Below, in pieces: positions 15,385 through 24,302 of a stretch of 64,000 nucleotides of DNA. The stretch's first letter is position 1. Every line of letters begins with the position of its first letter. A program made the position numbers and the translations under genes. The DNA is taken from positions 149,928 to 213,927 of the forward strand of contig DAMCZI010000002.1 in assembly GCA_032095175.1 (NCBI GenBank), written 5' to 3'. Origin of the DNA: DAMCZI01 sp032095175 (GTDB lineage Bacteria; Bacillota; Clostridia; Clostridiales; Caloramatoraceae). The notes below the pieces were generated by a model that was not told where the DNA came from, did not search any database, and worked only from the letters and a program-made list of their open reading frames with translations.

Positions 15385-16047
15385 CTATCCTACCTTATTT
15401 TCTTTACTATTTTCATTATTAACAATATCTATCAAATCTATCATATTCTCAATTACACAATCAGGCTTGTACTTAAGCAAACTATCAAAGGGAAGTGCTG
15501 TATATTTTACAGCACAGGTCTTGGCCCCTGCATTCTTTCCACACAGGATATCGAAATGGCTATCCCCTACCATAAGAGAATTCTCTGAATCAACATCAAG
15601 CAATTCACAAGCCTTAAGTACTGGCTCTCCCTCTGGTTTATGCTTTTTAGTATCCTCTGGAGTTACTATAACATCCATTAACCCTTCAAGACCCGTAACT
15701 CTCAAGCCCCTGTCCACCATGGATCTTCTTTTTGATGATACAACCCCAACCTTTACTCCCATAGCTTTAAGCTTTCTTACAGTTTCCTCTGCACCATCTA
15801 TCTTTTCAACCATATCATCATGTATCTTCTCATTATACTCTCTATATGTGTTGAAAAGCTTTTGAGCATTCTTTGAATCAAATCCTTCCATTGTTGTTAT
15901 AAGCGGTTCTCCAAAGTGCTTCACCATTTCATCATCTCCAGGATACGATGAACTATGCTTCTCCAAAGTATATTTAAAGGATGCCAGCACTAATTTATTT
16001 GTATTTACTAAAGTTCCATCCAAATCAAATAAAACTGCCCTAATCAT
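15385..16047 (-). CDS. HAD-family phosphatase, PpaX-like
   Basis: 220 residues. HAD motifs are intact: AVLFDLDGTLVNT (nucleophile Asp and acid Asp), VGVVSSKRR (motif II), KKHKPEGEP (Lys) and LMVGDSHFDILCGKNAG (motif IV). The pattern NTNKLVLASFKYTLEKH and the small helical cap resemble PpaX, which hydrolyses the pyrophosphate released by HPr(Ser-P) dephosphorylation. Phosphoglycolate phosphatase is the alternative. ATG 16047 follows GGGGGTAAC. It is apparently monocistronic. Confidence 0.85.
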   Translation of the reverse strand: MIRAVLFDLDGTLVNTNKLVLASFKYTLEKHSSSYPGDDEMVKHFGEPLITTMEGFDSKNAQKLFNTYREYNEKIHDDMVEKIDGAEETVRKLKAMGVKVGVVSSKRRSMVDRGLRVTGLEGLMDVIVTPEDTKKHKPEGEPVLKACELLDVDSENSLMVGDSHFDILCGKNAGAKTCAVKYTALPFDSLLKYKPDCVIENMIDLIDIVNNENSKENKVG

Positions 16048-16150
16048 TTAGTTACCCCCATTCCTAAAGTTTTATAATAAAATATCACTATTCAAAAGCT
16101 AACATTCTATTTTTTATATTCCTTTTATTATATCAGAAAAAAGTTAGTGT

Positions 16151-16426
16151 AGGCGTATTAAAGAAAATAACAAGTCAAAGATTTTGAGGATATTTTGCGT
16201 CAGACGAGGAAATGAAAGCTCAAGCTAGTTGGGCTAACTTGAGCTTTCTATATATGTTGCATTAAAATTCTTTACATTCCGCCTTTTCAAACAGCCCTGC
16301 TAAATTGGTTCGACTCTAGGATGTTTGAAAAGGCGGAATGTAATAGAATTTTTGCAACATATATACTGACGAAGTATGACACAAAATAGACCAAAATATT
16401 GACTTGTTATTTTCTTTAATACGCCT
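16151..16426. mobile_element. MITE-like palindromic repeat, family B copy 1, interrupted
   Basis: Ends AGGCGTATTAAAG... and ...CTTTAATACGCCT. Internal landmarks, TTTTGAGGATATTTTG and CAAAATAGACCAAAATATTGAC, plus the hairpin AAAGCTCAAG...CTTGAGCTTT, match copies at 34737, 54379 and 57261. This copy is about 117 bp longer because element E sits in its centre. It fills the spacer between two genes. Confidence 0.87.
16249..16365. mobile_element. second palindromic element (E) nested in repeat B1
   Basis: Inverted repeat with arms TATATATGTTGCATTAAAAT... and ...GAATTTTTGCAACATATATA, plus an inner pair CATTCCGCCTTTTCAAAC/GTTTGAAAAGGCGGAATG. It is absent at the same place in the other three B copies, where the flanking sequence is continuous. 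TA repeats at both ends fit a TA target duplication. No coding capacity. Confidence 0.78.
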
Positions 16427-16490
16427 TATAAGACCTCCAGTAGGGAAATTATAATTCTATTACTTCCACCAGAAGTCTTTCAAACAATTG

Positions 16491-17570
16491 TTACTTAAGC
16501 CATTGTAGTGTATCAATGCTCCTTGAATACCTGCTCTCTTCCGGATATTCAAACAGCATTCTGCTCTTACCACCCTTTATTCCTTTTATGAACACTACCT
16601 GTTTTTTCTCTTTAGGATCATAGCTTGCATATGCAACTTCTTTTCCATTTGGAGAAAAGCATATGTTATAGCCTTCTCCAATTTCATATGTAACTTTTCT
16701 TTCAGCATCTGCCGTTTTAACCGAATAGGATGCAGCTCCTTTTAGCCTCACATAGCACAAGTACCTGCTATCCTTTGACCATTTTATCGTTCCACCTACT
16801 ATGGCATCATTCATACCAATTATATTAACAGCACCTGACTGCAAATCCATAACAAAAAGATTATAATCTACATACTTATCACTTACAAAGGCAAGCTTTT
16901 TACCATCAGGTGAAAGTATAGGATCTACTTCATTATCAGATGATACCCTAAGTCTACTCTCCTTCATATCTGCAAATGAATATTTAAATATCTGATAAGC
17001 TATCTTTGTCATATCTTTATCTTTGAGCTTTCTTGAGTATAATAATTCTTTGTTCTTTCCAAAGGATAAATCCCTTATGCTTTCATTTTTCATCTCTATC
17101 CTTTGGGGAATACACTTTTTAGCATCCATATAATATATAGCAGGATTATATGATGTTTTACTATAGCCTATAAATGCAGCAGTGCTTCCATCTTCAGTAC
17201 CAACTGGAAGGGATTTAAAGGTATACTCCTTTGTAATAAGTGAAAATTTATTTAACTTTATATCGAAGCAGTATACACCTCCCCTTTCTTTATCTGTAAC
17301 ATTGTAGAATAACCTATCACCTACTACCCCAGATCTCTGGTAGTTTCCCTTATAAATACTCCGAATCTCTCCCGTTTCTGCATCAACTATTCCCATACCA
17401 CTTTGTGAACCACTCCTGGCAAAAAGCAAGTATCCACCTTCACTAACAGCCTCTCCCCCCTCGGTAGAAACAATATCCTTACTTTCCTTTGATATTTTAA
17501 ATATCTTATCCTTACTACAGCCGGAAAATAATATTATAAAAATAATTAATATAGTAATGCACTTCTTCAT
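16491..17570 (-). CDS. lipoprotein with TolB/WD40-like beta-propeller
   Basis: 359 residues. A lipoprotein signal peptide (MKKCITILIIFIILFSGC) gives a mature Cys at 18, so it is anchored to the outer face of the membrane. The rest has repeated propeller blades with the TolB-type motif: SPDGKKLAFVSDKYVDYNLFVMDL near 217, WSKDSRYLCYV near 263 and FSPNGKEVAYASYDPKE near 305. Role unknown; such proteins often monitor or scaffold envelope components. ATG 17570 follows AATGGAGG. Confidence 0.82.
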   Translation of the reverse strand: MKKCITILIIFIILFSGCSKDKIFKISKESKDIVSTEGGEAVSEGGYLLFARSGSQSGMGIVDAETGEIRSIYKGNYQRSGVVGDRLFYNVTDKERGGVYCFDIKLNKFSLITKEYTFKSLPVGTEDGSTAAFIGYSKTSYNPAIYYMDAKKCIPQRIEMKNESIRDLSFGKNKELLYSRKLKDKDMTKIAYQIFKYSFADMKESRLRVSSDNEVDPILSPDGKKLAFVSDKYVDYNLFVMDLQSGAVNIIGMNDAIVGGTIKWSKDSRYLCYVRLKGAASYSVKTADAERKVTYEIGEGYNICFSPNGKEVAYASYDPKEKKQVVFIKGIKGGKSRMLFEYPEESRYSRSIDTLQWLK

Positions 17571-17707
17571 TAAAAAACCTCCATTAGGAAATTACTATTC
17601 TCATTATTCCCAATAGAGGTTTTTTCAAACATCAACAATTATTAAGCTATATACCAAGCCATAACATTTTCATAATATTATATAACTGAGTACCATATTT
17701 TCAACAC

Positions 17708-17736
17708 TTTACATGTAAATCCATATATTATATAAT
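17708..17736 (+). promoter_or_regulatory. promoter of lipoprotein gene 17772
   Basis: TTTACA, 17 bases, TATAAT, about 35 bases before the GGGGGA ribosome binding site. Confidence 0.75.
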
Positions 17737-17771
17737 CTATAGAGCTTAATTATATAATAAGGGGGATACAA

Positions 17772-18365
17772 ATGAAAAAGCAATTATTAAAAACGCTAAC
17801 CTCAATTTTAGTATTATTATCAATTTTATCATTAACTGGATGTGGTCCATCTGCTGATTCAACAGTAAAAACTTTCTTTGAATCACTTCAAAAAGGTGAT
17901 ATGACTGCAGCAGATAAATGCTTTAATCCAAGTACAGCTGAAAGCAAAACATTCAAATTTGATAATAAAGAAGAAGAAAAAATAACCAAATTAATTTTTT
18001 CTAAAATTAAATATGAAATTGTTTCAACAAAAGAAAATGATAAAGATGCAGTTGTCAAGACTAAAGTAACTGCGCCAGATTTAATGACTATCACTGGTAA
18101 AATGGTTTCTGAACTCTTGCCAAAAATTTATCAAGATGCATTAAGTGGCAAAGAAAGTGATACCGATAAAATGACAGAACAATATTTTATTAACAGTTTG
18201 TCAGCTTCTGATGTTACTACAGTAACAACTGAGGTTGATATAAAACTTGTAAAAACTAAAGATGGATGGTTAATGCAGTCAGATGATAACTTATTAAATG
18301 CTATCTCAGGAAACTTATTTAAAGCCTTCGATTCATTGAGTAAATCATTAAACGGTCAGAACTAA
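17772..18365 (+). CDS. lipoprotein, DUF4878/DUF5105-like
   Basis: 197 residues. The lipobox SLTGCG gives lipidation at Cys 24. The mature part (DSTVKTFFESLQKGDMTAADKCF, then a Lys/Asp/Thr-rich NTF2-like domain ending VKTKDGWLMQSDDNLLNAISG) has the plan of clostridial surface lipoproteins with a DUF4878- or DUF5105-type NTF2 fold. Function unknown. It has its own promoter and terminator, so it is monocistronic. Confidence 0.82.
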   Translation: MKKQLLKTLTSILVLLSILSLTGCGPSADSTVKTFFESLQKGDMTAADKCFNPSTAESKTFKFDNKEEEKITKLIFSKIKYEIVSTKENDKDAVVKTKVTAPDLMTITGKMVSELLPKIYQDALSGKESDTDKMTEQYFINSLSASDVTTVTTEVDIKLVKTKDGWLMQSDDNLLNAISGNLFKAFDSLSKSLNGQN

Positions 18366-18370
18366 GGTAC

Positions 18371-18403
18371 AAAGTGGTAGTTCAATATGAACTACCACTT
18401 TTT
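18371..18403 (+). terminator. rho-independent terminator
   Basis: AAGTGGTAGTTCA pairs with TGAACTACCACTT and is followed by TTTT. It also faces the end of the convergent BceB-type gene. Confidence 0.9.
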
Positions 18404-18424
18404 ACTTTCTCAATATACAACTGC

Positions 18425-20323
18425 TCATATGCCTATGTTCTTTATTTCATTTTTTGAATACTGTTTTACCATTATAAGCTGAATAACTAATAGCAATATA
18501 CTGATACATAAACTATATTTCATACCTGTCAGCCCATATCCATAAATGCCATTAACCACATAATTATAAAAAACACCAATAAAACAACCGATCAGCATTG
18601 GTATCAGATAATAGCATATATTTTTGTTATAAACTATCCGCATGCTCTCTTTATCAGTGATTCCTATTCTAAACAATCCGCAAAACATTTTTTTCTCATC
18701 TTCCATCTCAGATTTTATTTTGAAATGAATCATAATATCAGCTGATATACAAAATAAAATTATTACAAAAGCCATCATAAACAGCAATATTTGCCCTGAT
18801 TGTTTTGCTGTATTGTAAGCTTCAATTTTTGATGATAAATTAAAGTATCTTTGACCTGATTTATCCAAACCATTTGCATCTGCCATATGCTGCTGTAAGT
18901 TCACGACTCCATTTTTTGAATTTTTCCAATCAGCAAAATGAAACATCTTAATAATGCCAGGCTCATAGTTATTACTTTCCTCTTTTATTCGTACATAATC
19001 ATCATCACTGACAATTAAAGTGTTTTCAGAAATTGCTGGATTTTCATTAAGTAGAATACGCACATCTTTTCCGATACATCTAAGATTCAAATCTGCATTT
19101 TTAAGCTCTATACTAATTTTATCTGGCATATTCATTTCATGTCCATATCCATCATCCAAATCATATTGATATAGTGTAAGATATTCTCCCTTTTCAACTT
19201 TGTAACTGCATCCAAAAACCTTATTTACTTCTGAAACAGCAAGCAGGTTGCATACATTTGAACGTAAATAAGGTATTTCCTTTTCTTCTGATATAGATAC
19301 TTGATGTTTTTTCAAGATCTGATATACATCCACATCCTTCATCTTATTCATTCCATAAAGTTGTGCATATACCATGTCATATGGAGAATAGGTTATAGCA
19401 TTATCAATTAAACTAGGATACACAACAGCACTTAATCCTGCAAAAAACACAGAAATTACGATCAGCCATATTGCAACAAATGAAAGTGACTTATAAGAAT
19501 TGAAATGACGTGTAATATGCGACACTTCAATACACTGCTTTTCTATCCTTTTGGGGAACCTTTTCTTCAAAAATGATAGTACAACTTCTAAATTTGAAAT
19601 AACTAGCCCAATACCAATCATCATCAATAGCATACTTATAAACCATATATTGGTGCTGCTATATTTATATTCTTTTAGCATTACTATCACAGAGATTGCA
19701 ACAGAAGCTAATCCCATTAGTATACATGATCTGTGTCCCTCTTTTCTTTTTTCACCATTCACTCTTTCTTTCAGTAGATCTACAATCTGCATTCCTGCAA
19801 ATTTAAATATCTGATATATTATCGTTACCACTATTATCATGCCATAATATGCTATGGTAACTTCATAGGATTTCAGATTCATATTTACAGGAATTTGACT
19901 AATACCAATACAATAATGAATAACCACATAAAATAATAATGACAATCCTGTACCCAGCAGCAGCCCAAATGTCAAAGAAACTAGATGAATTATGATACTT
20001 TCAACAATAATATTGTGTACTACCTCTGTATCATTCATCCCAAGTGTCATCAATATCCCATATTCACTTTTTCTGCTCTTAAGAAAAACACCATAAGAAT
20101 AGGTTAGAAACAACAACCCAAAAATAGCAGTTAAGACACTGGGAGCATAGACATTGCTTGAGATACTGCTGTTCACATTCACAGGATTCATAAATTCATC
20201 ATTTGTAAATAGTGAAGCAAAGGCATAGAATAATGCTACAGCAAATACATTACACCAGAAATACAATAGATAGCTTTTATAATTGTTTTTCAGCATTTTA
20301 ATAGATATCTGATGAAAAGTCAT
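18425..20323 (-). CDS. BceB-type ABC transporter permease (FtsX fold)
   Basis: 632 residues from ATG 20323, preceded by GGGGGTGG. About ten membrane segments. Two FtsX-like blocks flank a large extracytoplasmic domain (about residues 305-500), the plan of BceB-type permeases that recognise or release cell-wall-targeting peptides such as bacitracin or lantibiotics. The N-terminal MTFHQISIKMLKNNYKSYLL and the helix pair SYGVFLKSRKSEYGILMTLG are typical. It overlaps the ATPase gene by 26 bases and is downstream of a VanS/VanR-like pair, so it probably belongs to a peptide detoxification or sensing module. Confidence 0.88.
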   Translation of the reverse strand: MTFHQISIKMLKNNYKSYLLYFWCNVFAVALFYAFASLFTNDEFMNPVNVNSSISSNVYAPSVLTAIFGLLFLTYSYGVFLKSRKSEYGILMTLGMNDTEVVHNIIVESIIIHLVSLTFGLLLGTGLSLLFYVVIHYCIGISQIPVNMNLKSYEVTIAYYGMIIVVTIIYQIFKFAGMQIVDLLKERVNGEKRKEGHRSCILMGLASVAISVIVMLKEYKYSSTNIWFISMLLMMIGIGLVISNLEVVLSFLKKRFPKRIEKQCIEVSHITRHFNSYKSLSFVAIWLIVISVFFAGLSAVVYPSLIDNAITYSPYDMVYAQLYGMNKMKDVDVYQILKKHQVSISEEKEIPYLRSNVCNLLAVSEVNKVFGCSYKVEKGEYLTLYQYDLDDGYGHEMNMPDKISIELKNADLNLRCIGKDVRILLNENPAISENTLIVSDDDYVRIKEESNNYEPGIIKMFHFADWKNSKNGVVNLQQHMADANGLDKSGQRYFNLSSKIEAYNTAKQSGQILLFMMAFVIILFCISADIMIHFKIKSEMEDEKKMFCGLFRIGITDKESMRIVYNKNICYYLIPMLIGCFIGVFYNYVVNGIYGYGLTGMKYSLCISILLLVIQLIMVKQYSKNEIKNIGI

Positions 20324-21071
20324 CCATTCCACCCCCAATCATGGTCATCATCTCCAAAATTTGCTTGTATAGCTGCTTCCTTGAACCGGTATTTTTTAAT
20401 TCATGAATGACTTTACCATCCTTTAGCAGAATAACTCTTTTGCAATAACTTGCAGCAAAGATATCATGTGTCACCATCAAAATACTAGTATTAAGATCTT
20501 CATTCACCTTAACAAAATAACTCATAACATCTTTTGTTGATTTTGAATCCAAATTTCCTGTTGGCTCATCTGCACAGATTAAAGACGGATTATTAATAAG
20601 AGCTCGACTAATTGCCACCCTCTGTTTTTGTCCACCGGATATATTCCATATATCCCTTGATAATAGTTCACTTATCCCAAAAAATTCAGTAATTTTCTCC
20701 AACTGCTCTTTCTGTTCATCATCTGTCTTCTCTTCCAAAATCATTGGCAGAAGGATATTTTCTCTCACAGATAAACTATCTAGAAGATTAAAATCCTGAA
20801 AAACAAGTCCAAGCTTCTTTCTTCGAAATAAAGCTAATTCAGATTTTTTCATATTGCTTATATTCGTACCCTGCAGTAATATATCTCCTTTATCCACCTT
20901 ATCAATTCCACTGATCACATTCATCATTGTTGTTTTGCCACTGCCTGATGGTCCCATAATAGCAACAAAATCTCCATCTTCAATATAAAGACTTACATCA
21001 TTTAGAACAGAGACCTTATTTTCTTTTGTTCCATAACTTTTCCATATATGATTAACTTCTAATATATTCAT
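20298..21071 (-). CDS. BceA-type ABC transporter ATPase
   Basis: 257 residues. Complete ATPase: Walker A GPSGSGKT near residue 40, Q-loop VFQDFNLLDSLS, signature WNISGGQKQRVAISRAL, Walker B SLICADEPTGNLD and switch VTHD. It is of the MacB/LolD/BceA class. It forms the transporter with the overlapping permease downstream. The signature begins I-SGG instead of L-SGG, a mild variation. Confidence 0.92.
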   Translation of the reverse strand: MNILEVNHIWKSYGTKENKVSVLNDVSLYIEDGDFVAIMGPSGSGKTTMMNVISGIDKVDKGDILLQGTNISNMKKSELALFRRKKLGLVFQDFNLLDSLSVRENILLPMILEEKTDDEQKEQLEKITEFFGISELLSRDIWNISGGQKQRVAISRALINNPSLICADEPTGNLDSKSTKDVMSYFVKVNEDLNTSILMVTHDIFAASYCKRVILLKDGKVIHELKNTGSRKQLYKQILEMMTMIGGGMDDFSSDIY

Positions 21072-21075
21072 TTAT

Positions 21076-21176
21076 AAAACTCCAATCTTTTAATTTTAAT
21101 AAAATACGCACCAAAACAAAGCCAGATTATTCATAACCTGACATTTCTACAATTTAAAATTAAAGATTGGAATTTT
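21076..21176. repeat. long inverted repeat between membrane-protein gene and bceA-like gene
   Basis: Left arm (about 21077-21100, reading ctccaatctttt...) is nearly complementary to the right arm (about 21152-21176, ...aaagattggaat), with a 50-bp loop. The loop's tail reaches the stop codon of the upstream gene. It could be an attenuator or processing site between the sensor and transporter parts of the operon. Confidence 0.6.
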
Positions 21177-21540
21177 AATTATCCATGCGAACGCACAAAG
21201 AGACAAGGGTCTTATCGACTTTTATATAAATGCTGCCCTTAGTAAGATATATTATAAAAGACATTAATGCTAAATCAATAGAGACTTCAACAGCTCCGAC
21301 AATTAAGTCAGATAAACATTGTAGCATATTACTTAAGTTCTGATTACTAAACATAGAGGATTTCTGTTCTGTCACACACTGTTTAATAGATTCTGTATTA
21401 ACTATAATTCCCTCTTCAAAACTTCCTTCATAATAAATAACTCCCCATATCTTATAATTTAATGCTATGAAGAGGGTAAGTAAAATAGAGGCAAGTGTAA
21501 TCTTAGCTATTATACTGCGATTCCTATATATCTTTCCCAT
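21175..21540 (-). CDS. small two-helix membrane protein
   Basis: 121 residues, not recognised. A basic N-terminus (GKIYRNRS) precedes one membrane segment (ITLASILLTLFIALNY), an extracellular stretch of about 55 residues with two Cys (QCVTEQ and MLQCLSD), and a second segment near residues 85-100. ATG 21540 has GAGGAGGG upstream. It lies between the kinase and the transporter genes, on the same strand and with short spacers. Inference: accessory or regulator of this sensor-transporter module. Confidence 0.62.
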   Translation of the reverse strand: MGKIYRNRSIIAKITLASILLTLFIALNYKIWGVIYYEGSFEEGIIVNTESIKQCVTEQKSSMFSNQNLSNMLQCLSDLIVGAVEVSIDLALMSFIIYLTKGSIYIKVDKTLVSLCVRMDN

Positions 21541-21623
21541 GATTACACCCTCCTCATCAATTTTAACTTTCTCTTTGAAATTATATTACTAGGATCTATT
21601 TATTTATCTGTGTTATTGTACTC

Positions 21624-22697
21624 TTAAGCTTTTGGCAGTTCAATATTAAAATCAATTATATTGCCATTACATTCTACCCAAATCCTTCCACCATGCAGCT
21701 CGATAATTCTCTTGGATATGGATAGTCCTAGGCCAGAGCCTTCAATTTCAACATTTCTAGATTTATCGATTCTATACATTTCATCAAATATTTTCTCTAA
21801 ATCATCATTTTCAATGCTATCACCTTCATTAGTAAATGTAAACCTGATATTATCTTTATCTTCCCACATTTTCACTATAAAAGTTGAATCAATATAACTA
21901 TACTTTTCTACATTTCGTATTAAGTTTTCAATCACTCTAATAATTTTTTTTACATCAATAGAACATGTTAATTCTTCCTTAGTACTTCGAATTTCTACCT
22001 TGATATTCTTTTCAGATAAAAATAAAATATGTTCTCCTACTATTTGATTTACTAAAACGACCATATTAAAAGGAGCTTTATCTAGTTTTATATAGTTATT
22101 TGACAGCTTGGTATATTCAAAAAGTTCATCAATTAATTTTTTTAGATTTTCACTTTTTCCATATGCTACTTGTAGAAACTCCTGTTGTTCCTTTGTAAAT
22201 GTGTCTTTACTTTTATTAAGCAATTCCAAGTATCCTATTATTGATGTTAAAGGAGTCTTCAAATCATGTGAAACAGCCACTATTAACTCATTTTTAGCCT
22301 CTTCTTGTCTCTTCTCTTTTTCATAATTTTCTTTAAGTCTATTAGACATTATATTAATATTACTAGCTAACTCAGCAATCTCATCACTACCCTTTACATC
22401 TATAGGCTTAAGAAACTGTTGATTCTGTATATTAGTAACACTTTTACTAATATACTTTAAATATTTCATTCTTCCATTAATTCCAGCTAAAAATATGGAT
22501 ACAAATATTGCAATTGATATACTAAAAGTCAGTATTATAGATGGATCAATATCAAATAACCTAATGGGATGTATAGATCCAATATATCCCCCAGCTATCA
22601 TGCTGAATATATCAAAAACAATAAAACTAATTAATGAAGAAATTGTAAATAAAGCCAGCAACTTGCTGGCTATTTTATTTTTTATTATTTTTTTCAT
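21624..22697 (-). CDS. VanS-like membrane histidine kinase
   Basis: 357 residues. Two N-terminal membrane segments (about 12-33 and 50-70) with a very short external loop, then HAMP, HisKA with VSHDLKTPLTSIIGYLELL (phospho-His near 144), N-box ENLIRNVEKYS, and FDEMYRIDKSRNVEIEGSGLGLSISKRII (F and G boxes). The 20-residue outside loop gives little room for ligand binding. Kinases that work with BceAB transporters are similarly built and sense through the transporter. Its start overlaps the regulator stop by four bases (ATGA). Confidence 0.9.
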   Translation of the reverse strand: MKKIIKNKIASKLLALFTISSLISFIVFDIFSMIAGGYIGSIHPIRLFDIDPSIILTFSISIAIFVSIFLAGINGRMKYLKYISKSVTNIQNQQFLKPIDVKGSDEIAELASNINIMSNRLKENYEKEKRQEEAKNELIVAVSHDLKTPLTSIIGYLELLNKSKDTFTKEQQEFLQVAYGKSENLKKLIDELFEYTKLSNNYIKLDKAPFNMVVLVNQIVGEHILFLSEKNIKVEIRSTKEELTCSIDVKKIIRVIENLIRNVEKYSYIDSTFIVKMWEDKDNIRFTFTNEGDSIENDDLEKIFDEMYRIDKSRNVEIEGSGLGLSISKRIIELHGGRIWVECNGNIIDFNIELPKA

Positions 22698-23377
22698 ATC
22701 TTATAGCCCACTCCCCAAACTGTTTTAATATACTGTGGATTTTTAGGGTCCAATTCAATCTTTTGTCTAAGATTTGTTATATGAACAACAATTGAAGTAT
22801 CAGATACTACATATTGCTCCTTCCAAACAGTCTCGTATAACTTTTGGACTGAAAAAACAATCCCTCTATTTTTAGCTAAGCATTCCAATATATCAAACTC
22901 CTTTGGAGTGAGCTTAATCTTATCACCTCTCACTATAACATCGTGAGTATCTATATTAATAGTTAAATCCTCTATAGTAATAATACTGCTATTTTGGGAT
23001 TCAGAATTAAACCTTTTATATCTTCTAATCTGAGCCTTTACTCTAGCTATAAGCTCCATAGAACCAAAAGGTTTTGTAATATAATCATCTGCTCCTACTG
23101 TTAATCCCTCTATCTTATGAATTTCCTCATCTTTTGCTGATAAAAATATTATTGGCATATTGTAACTTTCCCTAATTTTTATACAAGCATTTATACCATC
23201 TAAAATCGGCATCATAACATCTAAAATAATTAAATCAAAGGTACTTTCATTAAGTATATTTAATGCTTCTTCTCCATTACAAGCTTCTATTATATTAAAT
23301 CCCTCATTCTCAAGATAAATCTTGATTAATTTACGTATACTCTTATCATCATCTACAACTAAAATGTTTTCCTTCAT
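22694..23377 (-). CDS. OmpR-family response regulator
   Basis: 227 residues. Receiver with acidic pocket DDDKS, phospho-Asp in LIILDVMMP near residue 53, Thr/Ser near LSAKD and Lys in ITKPF. The C-terminal winged helix (LTPKEFDILECLAKNRG ... VHITNLRQKIELD ... IKTVWGVGYKI) is of the VanR/PhoB kind. Partner of the overlapping kinase. The likely DNA target is the tandem TTAAG repeats at 24111-24137. Confidence 0.93.
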   Translation of the reverse strand: MKENILVVDDDKSIRKLIKIYLENEGFNIIEACNGEEALNILNESTFDLIILDVMMPILDGINACIKIRESYNMPIIFLSAKDEEIHKIEGLTVGADDYITKPFGSMELIARVKAQIRRYKRFNSESQNSSIITIEDLTINIDTHDVIVRGDKIKLTPKEFDILECLAKNRGIVFSVQKLYETVWKEQYVVSDTSIVVHITNLRQKIELDPKNPQYIKTVWGVGYKI

Positions 23378-23486
23378 TATTTCTATTTCCTCCTTAAAAT
23401 CAAGCTACTATTTTGATAGAAGTGATGAATTAAAAAGCTTGTTTGATAAGAAGCTAAGGATATCGCTGCTATTTTAAGGTTCCACT

Positions 23487-24044
23487 CTAATTTTTACACT
23501 TCAAAACATAGGCTGGTGGTAAGTTTAAAAATACCTTTTTTCTTTTAATTTTACTAAAGTATGATTTAAAGAGTTTCATTTTAAATAATGAATATTGGAA
23601 AGTTACAAACTCACCTTCACCTTTTAATATTTCTTTTGTAGCTGTTAGTATTCTATTGCTCATAGTATTCGGTAAACTTGCAAATGGAAGACCTGATACT
23701 ATATAGTCAACCTTATCTATATTATATTTATCTAGATATTCTTTTAGATTCTCTGCGGAATCATTTATAAGTACAAAGTTTTTCTTATCACCGAACTTAT
23801 CATTTAAGATTTGACAAAAATCTCTATTATACTCTATAGCAATAAATATAGTACTATCTTTCTTTTTATTCAATATTCTTTCTGTAAATACCCCTGTACC
23901 TGGTCCATACTCTACAATACATGAAGCATTTAAAAAATTAATATCCTCAACCATCTTATATGCTAACTTCTCTGAACTTGGAACTATAGCACCTACAGTT
24001 CTTGGATTTTTTATATATTGTCTTGTAAAACTAATAAATTCCAT
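23487..24044 (-). CDS. SAM-dependent methyltransferase, PmtA / rRNA adenine methylase-like
   Basis: 185 residues. Motif I (CIVEYGPGTGVFTERIL, near residues 41-57), an acidic motif II (FIAIEYN) and motif IV (DYIVSGLPFASLP) identify a Rossmann methyltransferase. N-terminal FTRQYIKNPRTVGAIVPSSEKLA is typical of the phospholipid N-methyltransferase (PmtA/LMT) group. The KsgA-like rRNA dimethylase lineage is related. Inference: in this setting it may modify membrane lipids. It is first in the operon, about 110 bp before the regulator. Confidence 0.8.
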   Translation of the reverse strand: MEFISFTRQYIKNPRTVGAIVPSSEKLAYKMVEDINFLNASCIVEYGPGTGVFTERILNKKKDSTIFIAIEYNRDFCQILNDKFGDKKNFVLINDSAENLKEYLDKYNIDKVDYIVSGLPFASLPNTMSNRILTATKEILKGEGEFVTFQYSLFKMKLFKSYFSKIKRKKVFLNLPPAYVLKCKN

Positions 24045-24110
24045 TTTATCCTACCCCCTGTGTTAATATAAGAGTAGTATAAAATGCAGATATTAATATA
24101 TTACTTAAAA

Positions 24111-24137
24111 AAGTCTTAAGACTTCTTAAGACTTTTA
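24111..24137. promoter_or_regulatory. tandem palindromic operator, candidate response-regulator site
   Basis: AAGTCTTAAGACTTC followed by TTAAGACTTTT: two TTAAG repeats 10 bases apart, each within a GTCTTAAGAC-like palindrome. One helical turn between repeats is the usual OmpR-family arrangement. It lies about 70 bp upstream of the methyltransferase start, the probable promoter region of the module. Confidence 0.6.
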
Positions 24138-24302
24138 ACTAATTTATATTTTAGAATTATAATTTATTCTATCAAATTATACAAGGGATGTTTAACTTGA
24201 AAAAAGGAAAATTAAAAAAACTAATTATATTTCTATTATTAAATATACTATGTGTTTCGCATAAATCTTTGGTGCGATTACTATAAATAGAAATTTAACA
24301 AG

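Noticed and set aside
24188..24286. 32-codon ORF (MFNLKKGKLKKL...) after the operator region
   Set aside because: Its AAGGG is directly against the ATG and no family or conserved feature is visible; treated as chance.
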